Below, piece by piece: positions 43,066-55,161 of a DNA stretch of 64,000 bases (the first letter of the stretch is position 1; each line of letters opens with the position of its first letter). Both the position numbers and the translations under genes were made by a program. This stretch comes from Silene latifolia (Eukaryota > Streptophyta > Magnoliopsida > Caryophyllales > Caryophyllaceae), in contig NC_133532.1 of assembly GCF_048544455.1 (NCBI RefSeq), positions 21,702,948 through 21,766,947 on the forward strand. Direction: 5' to 3'. The notes under the pieces were generated by a model, which saw only the letters and a list, made by a program, of their open reading frames with translations, was not told where the DNA came from and ran no database searches.

Positions 43066-43378
43066 CTCCCTCCAATTCTATGTATTCTTCCCTTTGTTTG
43101 TGGGCACGAGAATTAAGGAGAAGAATAAAATAAGAGTAAAAAGTTGGGTGGGTTTGGTAGTAGGAAAGAGAGATGAATAATTATGAGTTAAATAAGAAAT
43201 GGTGGGGCCAAAATATTAAGGAAAGTAATAAAATATGAGTAAAAGAGTTGGGTGGGGTTTGGTGATAGAAGAGAGAAATTAATAAAATAAGAGTAAAAGT
43301 TTTCAAAATAAGAAAGGGGAAGAAAACCTGAATAATCTGTTTTAGGAAATAGGGAAGAATATATAGAATAGGAGGGAG
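43066..43378. mobile_element. Stowaway-type MITE, family S copy 2
   Basis: CTCCCTCC/GGAGGGAG ends with TA at 43064-43065 and 43379-43380. The 5' LTR of the same copia-2 element supplies the empty site with a single TA, which proves the insertion boundaries. Confidence 0.95.
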
Positions 43379-43415
43379 TATAAGACAATTTGTCCACTAC
43401 TACACTCAAGAGCCA

Positions 43416-43438
43416 CCCCCCCCCCCCCCCCCCCCCCC
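43416..43438. repeat. Poly-C tract in the copia-2 3' LTR
   Basis: About 22 consecutive C residues occur where the sister LTR has only CCACCCGCCAC. The tract must have arisen after the copia-2 insertion, or is an assembly artefact. Confidence 0.85.
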
Positions 43439-44171
43439 TTCCACCCACTTTTCCCTTCCTTTACTCCATCATTTTGTTCATTTTTGTACACTACACTTGA
43501 ACACTTTGCATGTAAAATCTTTCTCTTCTCTCTAAAATTAATATACATCATTTTACTAAGAAGTTAGTATCAAAATTTTATTCTAAGATGTTAGTAATAT
43601 TTACATATTATCAAGGGTAGTCTTACTTATATCTAGTTAATATTAGTAAGGTTGTTGGGTAAGTTCTTAGGTGGATTAAGGAAGGAGACCTTCTACTTTG
43701 GAGGTTGGTTTTTGAAGGATCTTCCATATTCATATAGCTCAAGAACAAACTAGTAACGTGAACTAGTTTGTACCCATTTTATCATAAAATTAATGTAAGG
43801 AAATTGTTTTTCCTTAATCTTTTTGTTAATATGCTTTTATATTGCATGCATGTTACATAGATCACATAAACTCAAATTATGAGATAATTTGTCATTTAAT
43901 TAGAGTGTCTAATTAAGATCTATGATCTTTCAATATTGACAAGAATCATGTGCTTGTTGGTTTGAAGCATTGGAAGAAGCCAAGTGCCAAGGGCAAAACA
44001 AATGGGAGAGTGTTTAGCAAGTTATATTCCAAGCCAAGATGGCTAAACTATGTTTTGACATCGACAATCTCCTATTTGTGCTTATATGAAGCCCATTCAA
44101 AAGGCTTTGACCGGTTATTGAGAGCATTAAGCAACATGGACAACATCAATAACCATGGCAACAAGGAATGA

Positions 44172-46272
44172 GTTTGGTGGAGTCCTCCCTCAAACCACCA
44201 TTTGTAAGATATTCTTTCTTTTGACTTTGCATTACATTTATACTTGCATTTAGTTATATACATATACATTTAGCTTGAATTTGTATTATATTTCATATTG
44301 CATTTACATTAGGTAGTTCATATAGTATAGTTTGCATTGTAATATATCTCACATGATTCATATAGTTAGTTGCATATAGACTAGAATTCATGCATAATCA
44401 CTAATGACCAATCTTATTCTTTTCTACACTAGAGATAGTGTTTAAATCGGTTTGGAGAGTTTTGATCATAAGTGACCATAGTTTAAATCATGCATCATAT
44501 AATATAGTTTAGATTGCATTTATTTGTTATATATGTCATATAGAATTGCATTTAGTTAGAGCATGCATTCATTCATATCATATCATTGCATTTATACTTC
44601 AATTTCCATAAAATTAAAAATCCAAAAACATGTATTTCTTTTTTATTCCTACTCCTACATGTACATTGAAGACAATGTCCAAAATAAAGCGGGGGATGGG
44701 AATTTATATTCCAAAAATGCATAAAAATTGAAAAATTTCGAAAAATCACAAAAATATGTCTTTTAATTTCATAAAAACAAAATCCTTAAAAATTTGAAAA
44801 TTTATAAATCCAAAAACATGTTCATTCCTTTTTAGTGTAGAATCGTATATATTGTATATACTTGTTTGCGTGTTTTTTTTTTTATCCTTTTTCACATTGA
44901 TCGACTATGCCACATCCAAGATATGAGGATATTGAAGACCGCATGGTATGATCTTTCCAATCTCATTTTTCCTCTTTATGTTAATGACTACGTGGCTTTA
45001 TTTTGATTGATGCGGTATAAACAATGTGAATTTAGGATTGCATTTAGACTATTTGGCATATTAGTTGGTAGAATCATATGCATTAGAATGTATAAATGTT
45101 AGTTGCATCATGGCATATAGTTGCATGTTAGAAAACAATTTGTGAAACCGTCTACTTGGGAAGCTTGACAAGTGTATATAGGCCCTAGTAGATACTTTTT
45201 CTTCTTAAGACTTTGCTTGTTAGAATACTTGTAAAACACCCTAGGATGTGTCATGCTAGTATCCTTTGACCCATGGATTAAGGCCTAGTCAAGAGTACCT
45301 TGTGGTGTGATAACTCCTTGGCTACCGTTTATTCCAAGGTGACCCTTGAAACCATGCAACCATCATTCATCCATGTTCTACCACATTTTGTAATCAAAAA
45401 GGGAATGGGCACAAAAATTGTTCAAAAATTTGAGTTCAAGAAAAGAAAAGAAAAGAGAAAGTTTGCAATTGCATCAAAAGAAAAGAGGAGTAACAAAAAT
45501 GAAAACTCTCATGTTTCAAATATAAGGCACCTTCGTTATTAATTGGGGTGACTTTGAAAATGTTCAAAAGAAAAATGCAAAAAGTTGAAAATTGTCAAGT
45601 ATTGAAATGCCAAACATGAAAGAAATGGCAAGAAATTGTTCTCAAATGTTATATGCCACAAGAAATTGGGGGGAAAACAACAACGAAAGCAAACTCCCAA
45701 ATGAAACTGAAATCTATTGATCCCTTTATCCATCGTATCCATTTTTGTGCATGGTAGAGAGGGGACGACCCTTCTTCTTGTCTAGGCAAGAGAGGGGATT
45801 CCGCGATCCTCCAGTGTTTCTAACACCATAGGGAGTCTACTCTTGACAAAAGCATTTAACGATTGAGGACAAAGGTACCCTAGCTTGACACAACTTGGAG
45901 GTGATTTATTGGTATCCTTCTAGGCTTAGTAGTTTGAAAAAATTGCATCTATGAAGGAGTGTGTACCCTTGAATTGCTTCCCTTGAAGATAACTTCCGCC
46001 ACTTAGATGAGGAAAGTGGCTATTCTTTTGTAGATGCATCCATTACTTGATTTTGTGTGCTTTAATGTTTGGATGTGTCGCCATTTTGGCAAGACTCACC
46101 TTGCCTTGCAAGAAGACATCCTACCTCATGGTTGTCTTGTTGTGAGTTGAAGGGGCGGAGTGAGACCCGCTAATTGTCTCATATCGGTTATATTAGTAGG
46201 TTAGTTTAAATAAAGGTCTAGTTTTTGTCACCTCTTTACTCGGGACGAGTAAAGGTTCGGTTTGGGGATATT
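44172..46272 (+). other. 3' untranslated region of the LARD-like element
   Basis: Non-coding, with TTGCATTTA-rich sequence (44220-44620), a polypurine-like AAAGCGGGGGATGGGAA near 44686-44702, and the terminal tract GGTTTGGGGATATT adjoining the 3' LTR. Small frames within (for example 45300-45542) show no recognisable domain. Confidence 0.6.
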
Positions 46273-48145
46273 TGATATGAACATTATTTGCACACATTTA
46301 GTCCCCTAATTGAGCCTATTTTGCATACTATTATAACGTTTTATGGCCATTTTATCCGTCAAGACCTTCCTATTTGCTTTTCTAGCGCATTTCATATGTT
46401 TTGTAGAAAAGGAGATAAATGAGGCGGAATTTCCCCCTCTTGCATGCATATTTGGAAGATTTTTGATGATATTGGATGGACTAGTATGAAGAGGAGGCAA
46501 GAATGATGACCAAGGATGTAGAAATAAAGAGTATATAGAAGGATCATAGGGTTAAAAGTAAGAATGACGAGAGGGAAGGCATTACAAGAAGAAATTGCTC
46601 GAAACCCAAACCAAGAGTTGCTCCTTTGGCTCTGAAAATATGCTAGATGGAACGGCGTCGAGAAAACAAGTGATCTAGGCTTTTGAATCACTCCAATAGA
46701 AGTCCGGATGAGAAAATGACGTCCGTTTTACAATCCGAGGTCAAACAAAGAAGCTGTCCGCCAATCCGCTCGTCCCGAGACCCAATCCGCTCGTCTGCTA
46801 CAGGAATCCGCTCGTCTTCCCTTCTTTTTATCCGAGCGTCCCGTGCTTGAATCCGCTCGTTCTCTGCTCCAACAATCCGAGCGTCCCGACCCCTTGGCCG
46901 CTCGGATTCCCTTACAACAACTTTCGTTTTCTTCTTTCTCCATGAAAGATGCGCATATTTTTGAAAGACTAGCAAAAAGGAGACTAACATCTTTCTTTGA
47001 GAGGAGCATTTTCCTACTCAACAATTAGCATTGTTAATTACTATTTTACCATTGCTTAACCTAATGAATCCCTACTATAAATACCCCATTTGTAATAATC
47101 AAAGGATCAAGTTTTCATTAGGTTAAATCAATCCTTCTTTAGATTAGATTAGGAGTAGATTAGAATAGATTACTCTTTAATCTTTCCACAAATTATACAT
47201 TAATCTTTCCTTAATTATTGTTCAAGTTTATTATTCAAGTTTATTATTGGGTAATTGAAGATTATTGGGTTATTATTGGAGAATTGACAACTCTTCATCA
47301 ATCAATCAAGTTTCTTCTATTATTCTTTGCTTTATTATTTGGATCATCTTAAGTTGGTATAATTCTTTTACCCTTTACTCTTTATTGTTTATTTCCTCAT
47401 TCTCTTATCATGTTTACACTTGTTGTGATGATTGACACCATTAATAACATGTTTACCATGATAATAAGTGAGTAGTCTCTTAACTGGAATTAGTGGGTAA
47501 TTAGGGGAAACCAACATGGGATTGATCATGCTTAATCTAATATATTTTCATAATTAAATTGCTTGCTTGTTGTGATGTCAACTTTATGCACATGTTATGT
47601 TTGATGAAATGCTAAGCCTATGAATGCTTGCATTTTACCCATCTCTTACCTTTTCAACAAGACTTGTAAGACATAAACCAACTCGAGTCTTGTTAGACCA
47701 TGCATAGAAGTTGAATAGGAGGAAAATAAGTCGACTTGTAGGTGTTGTACAATCTAATCGATTCGGCTCCGGGACCCAACTCTTCCTATGAACCGTAAGA
47801 CATAAACCAACTCGGTTCCTTTACAACAATAATTGTTTGCAACTTTGTAAACATGTTTGTATGATCAATACCATGAATCCCCTATGACCCCATGACATCC
47901 TAGTGCTTTTAGTCATTTGTTTACATTTCTTAGTTCATTGTTTGCTTTACTTTATTGCTTGCATTAGTCTAGGACACAACTACAAACCCGAACAAATTGT
48001 GACACTAGCATAAATTGAGATAGATAGAGTTAGAACCCAAAGCACACCGTCCCATGGATCGACTTCGACTTACCATTAACTAGTTGTTTGTTGAGTATTA
48101 TAAATGTGTTTGATTGGATGTGTGACAACCAATTCTTGTCCATCC
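46273..48145 (+). repeat. 3' LTR of the LARD-like element
   Basis: 1,873 bp, closely matching 31623-33483. The last base pair is altered (CATCC instead of CATCA). The GC-rich motif array at 46730-46915 has a different unit arrangement. Confidence 0.93.
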
Positions 48146-48224
48146 GTTAGTCTAAATTGTTTGATAATTATGAATTATTTTGGACTTTATCATGGTCATG
48201 AATTATTTCGGGGGACATACTAGG

Positions 48225-49173
48225 TAGGGCTGAGCAAAAAAAATCCAATCCGATTTTTTTCCGAATCCGATCCGAAATTCGAAAAAAATCCGAATATATG
48301 GATACCATTTATATTGGATATCTGATCCGGTTTTTTACGAATAAACTGGATCGGATATGGATTGTGATTTTCTTAAAACCGGATATCCGAATCCGATCCG
48401 AATTTTAAAAATTTACTCCCTCCTATTTAGGGTTTTCTTCCCTTTGTTTGTGAGCACGGGTATTAAAGCGGAAAATAAAATAAGAGTAAAAGAGTTGGGT
48501 GGGTTGGTGATAGGAGAGAGGGATGAATAGTTAGGAGTTAAATAAGGAATTGTGGGGTCAAAACATTAAGAAAAGTAATAAAATATAGGTAAAAGAATTG
48601 GGTGGGGTTTGGTGATAGGTGAGAGAGATGAATAAAATAAGGGTAAAAGTTTCCAAAATAAGAAAGGAGAAGAAAACCTGAATAATCGGTTTTAGGAAAT
48701 AGGGAAGAAAACAGTGAATAGGAGGGAATATATATATAAAAAAAAACTTTATGTTTAGTTTATGCGGTTTTTAGACTAGTTTTGAAATTTGTAATAAAGA
48801 CTTGTAATTTATGCAATTAAGATTTGTAATTTATGCGATCGAACTTGTAATTTATGCGATCAAGACATGTAACTTATGTGATCGAAGACGTTACCTTTTT
48901 TAGTGGGTTGCGAAATGCGAAATGACCGAAATTGCCTGTAGTTTTAGTCTGCCAATAGCCCAATACCACTAGCCTCGGTGGAATTTTTACTGTGCATTAA
49001 ATCCGGATCGAATCCGGTTTCCGAAATCTGGATCTTGGAATTTTCAAATTCCATATTTTCGGATATCTGAATTATTCGGATCGGATGTGGATAAGGAGAA
49101 ATGATACTTTTAAATTCGGATATCCGATCCGGTTTTGGAATCCAGATCGGATATCCGGTTTTGCTCAGCCCTA
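48225..49173. mobile_element. hAT-type element (ATCCGGAT-rich) with nested MITE
   Basis: Termini TAGGGCTGAGCAAAA and its inverse TTTTGCTCAGCCCTA are flanked by ATACTAGG (48217-48224) and ATACCAGG (49174-49181), 7 of 8 matching. Subterminal regions repeat GGATATCCGATCCGG in both orientations. Non-coding. Confidence 0.9.
48416..48728. mobile_element. Stowaway-type MITE, family S copy 3
   Basis: CTCCCTCC start and inverted end with flanking TA. The interior is homologous to the copy at 43066 (GTGGGG...AACACTTAAGAAAAGT-like centre and AACCTGAATAATCGGTTTTA near the right end). Inserted in the hAT element. Confidence 0.85.
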
Positions 49174-49274
49174 ATACCAGGGATACAGGGACCCTTCAAT
49201 GTTTTATTTTGGGGTAAGAGATGCTAGATATCAAAGTGACTTACTCTTGTATATTAACAGTTAACACTAACTAA

Positions 49275-49677
49275 GGCTCCGTTTGACAAGACATTTCAGT
49301 TACCTGATTTGGTCAAAGTAACTTATTTGAATAAAATTTCAGGTACCTTATTTTTTTGTAAACGTTTGGCAAGTAGTTTATTTAACCAAATAAGCTACCT
49401 GAAATGAAATGTTACCTAGAGTAGTATTTGAGATTTCAGGTGCCTGATTTGGTTTGATTTTCCGTTTTTACACTTTAAATCTATACTATTAAATAATCAT
49501 ATCCTTTTACGTCATTTCATCAAAATCAGTTACCTTTTCAGTTAATCAACTACCTTATCAGCTCCTAATTTTCAGCTACCTTATCAGTTACTTTTTCACG
49601 TTTCAGTTAGCTTTTTAGTTTTCAGCTACCTTTTCAGGTTTCAGCTACCTTTTCCGTTAATTTTACCAAACAGAGCC
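49275..49677. mobile_element. Tourist-like (PIF/Harbinger) MITE
   Basis: GGCTCCGTTTGACAAG start and the inverse of GGCTCTGTTTGGTAAA at the end, flanked by TAA (49272-49274, 49678-49680). Length is 403 bp, with repeated CAGCTACCTTTTCAG phrases on the right side. Confidence 0.85.
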
Positions 49678-49743
49678 TAAGACCTATTTATTACTCCCAC
49701 TTATTCAAAATGATTTTTCACTTTTGTATTTTTATCGAAATTA

Positions 49744-52687
49744 TGTAACATCCCGTAAATTTGAAGACCTTTATTATATTTTAAAAGTAATATTTTAATC
49801 TATTTTAATTTTATATTAATTTATTTGAAATAAAATTTAATTGATAAAATATAATCTTATTTTATTTTGAAGAAATGTAATTATTTTTGATAGTTTAGAA
49901 ATGTTTAAAAGTGATTTAAACTATATTTAAACCTTTTCCCTTGATAAAATAGATTTCGGATAAAAGTCGTAAAATTGGGATTTTCCCATTTCTTACGGTC
50001 GTTGGGTAAACGAGTTTGGATATTGGGCATATGAGTACTTAATCTTTTAGTAAAATCGTGTTTAAGAACTTTAATTTTTTCGGAAATCGCGTTCGATATT
50101 TAATATTTCTAATTTCGTCGAAACGAACCGAAACGTAAACAATTGAAACTCACCCAAACACCCTACCCCAAACCATGCACCCTCCATCCTCCATGGGTCT
50201 CCTCTTCATCTTTCATTTCCTCAATTCTCATTCTATCACTTCCTTCTTCCAAACACCAAATTCATCTCAAAAATCCTCCTTACAATCCCTAAATCCACCA
50301 TAACTTCTTCATTTCTCCACCAAATCGCATAAAAATTATATATTCGGAATCCTCTCTTCAATCCTCATCTACTAGTAAGCTTTATTTTCATTTCCCCCAA
50401 TTTTTGTTTAAGGCTCATCTTTTAGGGTTTTCGAATTTAAGCTTAATAATTGTGTTTTTGTTGTTCTTATAGGTGAAAAATATAAAGATGAGTTAGGAGA
50501 CTCATATATTGTAGAAGATGATGCATAATTTTGGGTTTTAGAAGCTTTCTCAAGTTATTACTTGTCTCTTTGCTAGCTTAAGGTAACTATTCCGAGTTAC
50601 TCGACGAATTAATGTCACATTAGTAGTTGTATTTGTTGTTTGTTGTTGTTTGTTGTTGTTGCTTGTTGTTGTTTGAGACGATCTTGTTGATAAATGAATG
50701 AATGGAGTAAGATGAGTATGCTTATGTTTAATTTATGTTACCATTTGTATATTATTGTTTGGAACAAATTTGGATGAGGAATTATGTGTTGTGACAAGTT
50801 CGCGTGTTGGCTGGAACGCGTCAGTACCGGATCGAGACGTTTTCCAATGTTTTCAAAAATATAACAGATTGAATGGCATCGAAAAATTAGGTGGTTTAGC
50901 CACTTGAATCACTCAATTCGGAGTCCGTATGAGTAAATGACGTCGTTTTATCGATTAAAATTTATAGAAAAGTTTACCCTTGTGTGAGACGGTTATTTAT
51001 GCTATTTTATTATGCGAGAATTTTGTGGAATTAGTTATTTTGTAAGTTGGAATGTTTTCTTTATGTTGATAGTGTTCACATGATAGAAATTGGAAATAGC
51101 ATGAGAATGATATTGTGATGAATTTTGTGATTTGGGCCAAAGTAGGCCAAGACTCTGAGCTGGGCCAGATTGACCGAACGAGTTTGGTCAAATTAGGTTT
51201 AAACCGGTCAGCCTCGATTTGAGCGATGACCCGTCGCGGGACTCGGGTCGAGGGTTTGTCTTTGAGGTGAGATTGGTTGTTATTGGATGTTTTATGTTAT
51301 GCCTTGATGTTTGTAATTATCATTTCACATGTTGGTTGTTAGATGCTTTGGATGCCTTATGCTTGAGTCTTGTTGCTTCTCTGCCATTTTAGCTTGTTCT
51401 CATGGATTATGGTACTGTTGGTTAGCTGGAATTTGGATTATTATTGATATTGGAGATATTGTTGGATTGTCAGCTGAATATGCTCTTGCGTAGTCTTTCA
51501 TATGTTAGGGTGTGTATGATCATTTGTGTGTGTGTGTGCAAGTTTTGACTCTTTGCCTCTCTTATGGTTAATTGGGTGTCCTACTTGTCTTGTGTGGTGT
51601 GGGCTAAAGTATTCAAGCTGGGACTAGGTCCTAGGTGAGTATTTCGGCCTTCGTCATAAATAGGCCCTTATAGTCTTTGACGAGTGTATATTTACAGCTT
51701 AATAGCCTTTGTGTCTTAGCTTGGTGGGCTTATATCCAAGTTAGGGTATGACCTCCTGACGTACTCTTAGAAGTATGTGGTCAGCTTAAGTACTAGCCAA
51801 GCCTTTGGTGGACTCCTTAGGGGTACTCATGTGTGTGATCATGGGTCTTGGATGCGGTATTTTCCGCATGTCGCTAGGTCTGCGCAGGTTTAGGATTAGG
51901 GTGTTTACCTTACCTCGTGGTATAGACTCGAGTTACAGAGTGACTATTGACTGTCCTAAGAACTTATGCCTGTCTCTAGATATATTGTCCTTTCTTGTTT
52001 GATGATTCTATAAATCATAGAAGGTGAGATGCAAGCCGGCTATGGTTGATAGAGTTTGGAATCCTGGATGTTATGTGATTCACATGATAGTGTAGTATGA
52101 GTCGGTCTAGTATTCACATTTCACATGCTAGGACTATGTGTTGTTATATTGTTGTTCACATGATAAGCACGTTTGTCTAGCATCTATATGTTAAGGCTAT
52201 GTGTTATTCATATTCATATTCTTATGTTTACGTGTTATATTAATTATGACATTTCGTGGCTGGGAGAACTCGGAGTTACTCCCCACTGACTGTGGCTTTC
52301 GTATTTGTATAAAATGCGATTGACAGGTAGATGATGCATATATGGGGTACATGGACGAGCTAGCGAGCAAAGTAACCTTGGGACCTAGATTGGCTTTATT
52401 TTATTGGGCCCTTAAACACTTTTTATGTTATATACTTTTCAGGGACATATGTCTCCCTTTATCATATTTGGGTTGTATAACTTTATTTCGCGACTTTAGC
52501 GATGTTTTATTATGAGATTTATTTTAGACCTTGCATGTTTAACACCTTCCCATTTGGATACTTTTATAACAAGTGTTGGGTTTTAAAATTACAGGTTTTT
52601 ACCCAAATGAACCTATTACAAACATATCCATGCAGTTTTATTCTAGAATTACGTGTTTATTTTTCCGCAATGAATGAGGGTGTCACA
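49744..52687 (+). mobile_element. Solo LTR of a Ty3-gypsy-type element (2.94 kb)
   Basis: It starts TGTAACATCCCGTAAATTTG and ends GGGTGTCACA, flanked by a perfect AATTA duplication (49739-49743 and 52688-52692). No internal region is present, so it is a product of LTR-LTR recombination. The TGTAACATCCCG...TGTCACA ends and large size fit chromovirus (Tekay/Del-like) LTRs; the lineage is inference. A GTT-repeat lies at about 50630-50680. Orientation was assigned from the end sequences. Confidence 0.88.
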
Positions 52688-52692
52688 AATTA

Positions 52693-53712
52693 AGTACGAT
52701 TGAAAAAATCAATGTTTGTATTTTAGTATTTTTGTTTATATTTTTAATTTTTTTAGGACAAAATAAATTATATTTTTCAAGTAGCGTAAAAATAAATAAT
52801 AAAATGCCCCTTCAAAAAAAAAATAATAAAACGAATATAAAAGAATTTTAAATTTGGCCGGGTAGGTGATTAGTTGGGTTCACCATTGGATTAATAACAT
52901 AGAAAAAGTGAGTTTCCTATTGGAAAGCCAAGTCTTCGTTGTGCAATTCATAATTCATATAGTGGGACTTGGCGCATCATCCTGTAGCGTCGTGCGTATT
53001 TCACTTTAACGAAAAAAAGTAAAGAGGAGCCCATAAATTTGGCATTTTGCTGGTTTGTACTTGCTACATATTTGTAGAGTTAAATTTTGATCGGTTATTT
53101 CAGCAAATCCTAATTTCTACCTCTGCCCCCGATAATCCTTATTAAGGTAATTTTTTTCAACACACTTCCTTTTTTGAGTAATTGCAATCTTGTGATTATT
53201 TTCCTTCTATCTCGTAATTTATCCAAAATTAAGAATCGCCTTTTTAATTCTCGTAAAAAAAAAAATAAGTTAAAGATACCCTCTAAAGTATCAGTTTCCG
53301 ATTCGGTCGATCCAAGATCGATTAATTTCTGTTCAGATCGAATGGACCGAAATTTAAATGTTTTGTGACAAATTTCTCAACTTTGTAAAGTAATAGGAGT
53401 AATCAAGTATTTTAATACTGATGGTTATTTATGTTAAATATGTTTTAATCAGCTAGTTTATTTAATTTAATAAAATTCAATTTTCTTATCATATATTTAA
53501 TGATGAAAATTTAGAAAATTTCGGTCAAGACGGTACCAAACCCAAAAATTCGGGTTCAATTCGGTTCGACCGAATTTTTTATGTCCAGTCTTCAGCCGAC
53601 CTAAATATTTTATTTCGATCTTTAATCGGATTCAGTTTGGTCTGATTTCTCACACTACCCACTTACCCACAAGTTCTCGAGGTTTGTATGAAATATTTTG
53701 AGATTAAAAGTA
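52693..53712. other. AT-rich intergenic, no gene seen
   Basis: Nothing beyond low-complexity A/T runs is supported. Several TTCGGT/ACCGAA motifs near 53290-53640 are suggestive of another decayed element. Confidence 0.35.
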
Positions 53713-54325
53713 CAATTAGTCTTGTTGAAAACGGGTCGGAGCAAGTGAAGGGTAATGCCACTCACAAAACGAATAGGGGGGATAAGGTGGGGGCACCTCC
53801 ATGTGTTTCCCTCTCTCCTTTATTTGGGTTATTTGTGAGAGAAGATGGTATCCGTCACTCCAAAGTGACGGATACGTGCCGTCACAAATGAAATTTTGTG
53901 TTAAAAGTAAAGTTTCTTACTTTTGACATCTTTTAGCCGACAAGATTGCCCTTGAATGTTTTTTTTTTTTTTTTTTGTTTTTTTGTCTTTTTTTTGTTTT
54001 TTTTTTTTTTTAAGTACATTGCCCTTGAATAGTTGGACTTCGGATATGACTCATATGAGGGAGGTAAAGTTAATGACTTCATTTTTTATTTTTGAAACTG
54101 AATAATTTTAGGATCTTATATATACGAGTAACTACCTATACAAAATTTCATTGAAGATGGCACGTATCCGTCACTTTGGAGTGACGGATACCATTTCCTC
54201 TCACATATGACCCAAATAGAGGAGAGAGGGAAGCACATGGGGTGCCCCCACCTTGTCCCCCCTATCCGTTTTGTGAGTGGCATTACCCGTCACTTGCTCC
54301 GACCCGTCTTCAGCAAGACTAACTG
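53713..54325. mobile_element. Long-TIR foldback element (about 613 bp)
   Basis: The left arm (53713-53897) and right arm (about 54145-54325) are inverted copies of about 180 bp with roughly nine in ten bases matching. They start CA(A/G)TTAGTCTTG and include ACGGGTCGGAGCAAGTGA and CACTCACAAAACG. Each arm also contains the self-complementary TATCCGTCACT...AGTGACGGATA. The centre is T-rich. No target duplication or coding sequence was identified. Confidence 0.8.
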
Positions 54326-55161
54326 ACTTACTTATGTATGATAAATTCGGTTTGACAAGTCATTTTACCTAGACATGGTAAACATGTTCTTTGGTTCGAT
54401 TTCATATCGGATTATATATCAACTAGTTTAGATCCCGTGCTTTATATCCACGGTACTTAAAGTTTAATATTTTTATAAAATTACTTTTATAATAGTAGTA
54501 CCTTTTAATTGTTTGCATTTCTCATAATTGTATTTTGTTTTGATAAATAAAAGCTAGAACTGAAAATTGTCACAAAAGTAATAACAACGATTGCTAGTTT
54601 TGGTTTTATACAGAATATGACCCAACTCATCATCTAATAATAGGATCAATTTTATTTTAATTTAATTAAAATATTATAGTTTAAAGTTTAGTTAAAATAA
54701 TATAATTTGATAAAAAGATTAATCTTAATGAATATATAATAGATGAAATAAATTGTAATTGTTAATTTCCTTATTTAGTGTATGAATATAATTATCACTA
54801 GTTTTCTTTTTTGAGAATATGCTTTTTGGCGGGAAATGATAGAAATCACCTATTCTTTTAGTAGATAGAGGATTCAATTTAAATCGACATGACTTTAGTT
54901 TCAATTTCATTTCGATTTCGATTGGTTCATTTCAGTTAGCCACTTTAACTGGTGTGTATTTCAAGTCGAGTGTTGCTCGGATCGGGTCAATATCAGTTCA
55001 ATTAAATTCGGGGTCATAATTTTCTTGACTGAAAAGTAAAAGAAAATAGCTTAAATATACCTTATACTTTTCAATTTGGATATAATAATTCATAATACCA
55101 TTAATAAAAAAAAAAAAATTAATAAAAAAAAACCCTGAGTGTTTCAAAGAGAAAATAAATT
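54326..55161. other. AT-rich intergenic, no gene seen
   Basis: No feature is supported. A phrase at about 54420-54440 (AACTAGTTTAGATCCCGTGC) resembles termini of some plant MITEs. Confidence 0.35.

Larger units (their letters stand above)
34921..43932 (+). mobile_element. Nested Ty1-copia element (copia-2, 9.0 kb)
   Basis: LTRs at 34921-36140 and 42365-43932 start TG(A/T)TGGAGTTAGTGTCC and end CTATGATCTTTCA. Target copies are GTATT (34916-34920) and ATATT (43933-43937), 4 of 5 matching. A primer site TGGTATCAGAGCT follows the 5' LTR and a polypurine tract ACAAGTGGGATAT precedes the 3' LTR. The interior is too decayed to encode a polyprotein. Confidence 0.92.
42365..43932 (+). repeat. 3' LTR of copia-2 with nested MITE
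   Basis: 1,568 bp. The excess over the 5' LTR is explained by the Stowaway insertion (43066-43378) and a poly-C expansion (about 43416-43438). Confidence 0.92.
33583..44171 (+). pseudogene. Single long ORF of the LARD-like element, split by copia-2
   Basis: Coding blocks are 33583-34920 (446 codons) and 43938-44171 (77 codons plus stop). They are in frame once copia-2 and one copy of its target duplication are ignored. The first in-frame ATG lies in a hydrophobic stretch; the Met cluster near 33640 is an alternative start. A Pro/Gln/Asn/Tyr-rich region (residues 55-110) precedes a helical segment (MLRDQQNLFMQMLEESQARD...ANQIAQMEATQ), reminiscent of the Gag C-terminal linker of Athila-type elements. 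A strongly acidic Glu/Asp-rich half and a basic C-terminus (HWKKPSAKG) follow. No zinc knuckle or catalytic motif is present. Function unknown. Before the nested insertion the frame had no stop, which suggests past constraint. Confidence 0.7.
31623..48145 (+). mobile_element. 16.5-kb polymerase-less LTR retrotransposon (LARD-like, Athila-type PBS)
   Basis: LTRs at 31623-33483 and 46273-48145 (about 1.87 kb) are highly similar and start TGAT(G/A)TGAACATTATTTG. The target duplication GTTAG is perfect (31618-31622 and 48146-48150). The primer site TGACGCCGTTGCCGGGG fits the Asp-tRNA class used by Athila/Ty3-gypsy elements. After removing the nested copia element the interior is about 3.8 kb. It holds one long ORF but no protease, RT, RNase H or integrase, so the element must be mobilised in trans. 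Confidence 0.9.

Noticed and set aside
54420-54445. Possible MITE terminus with GATCCCGTGC
   Set aside because: A single end-like phrase without partner or duplication is not enough to call an element.
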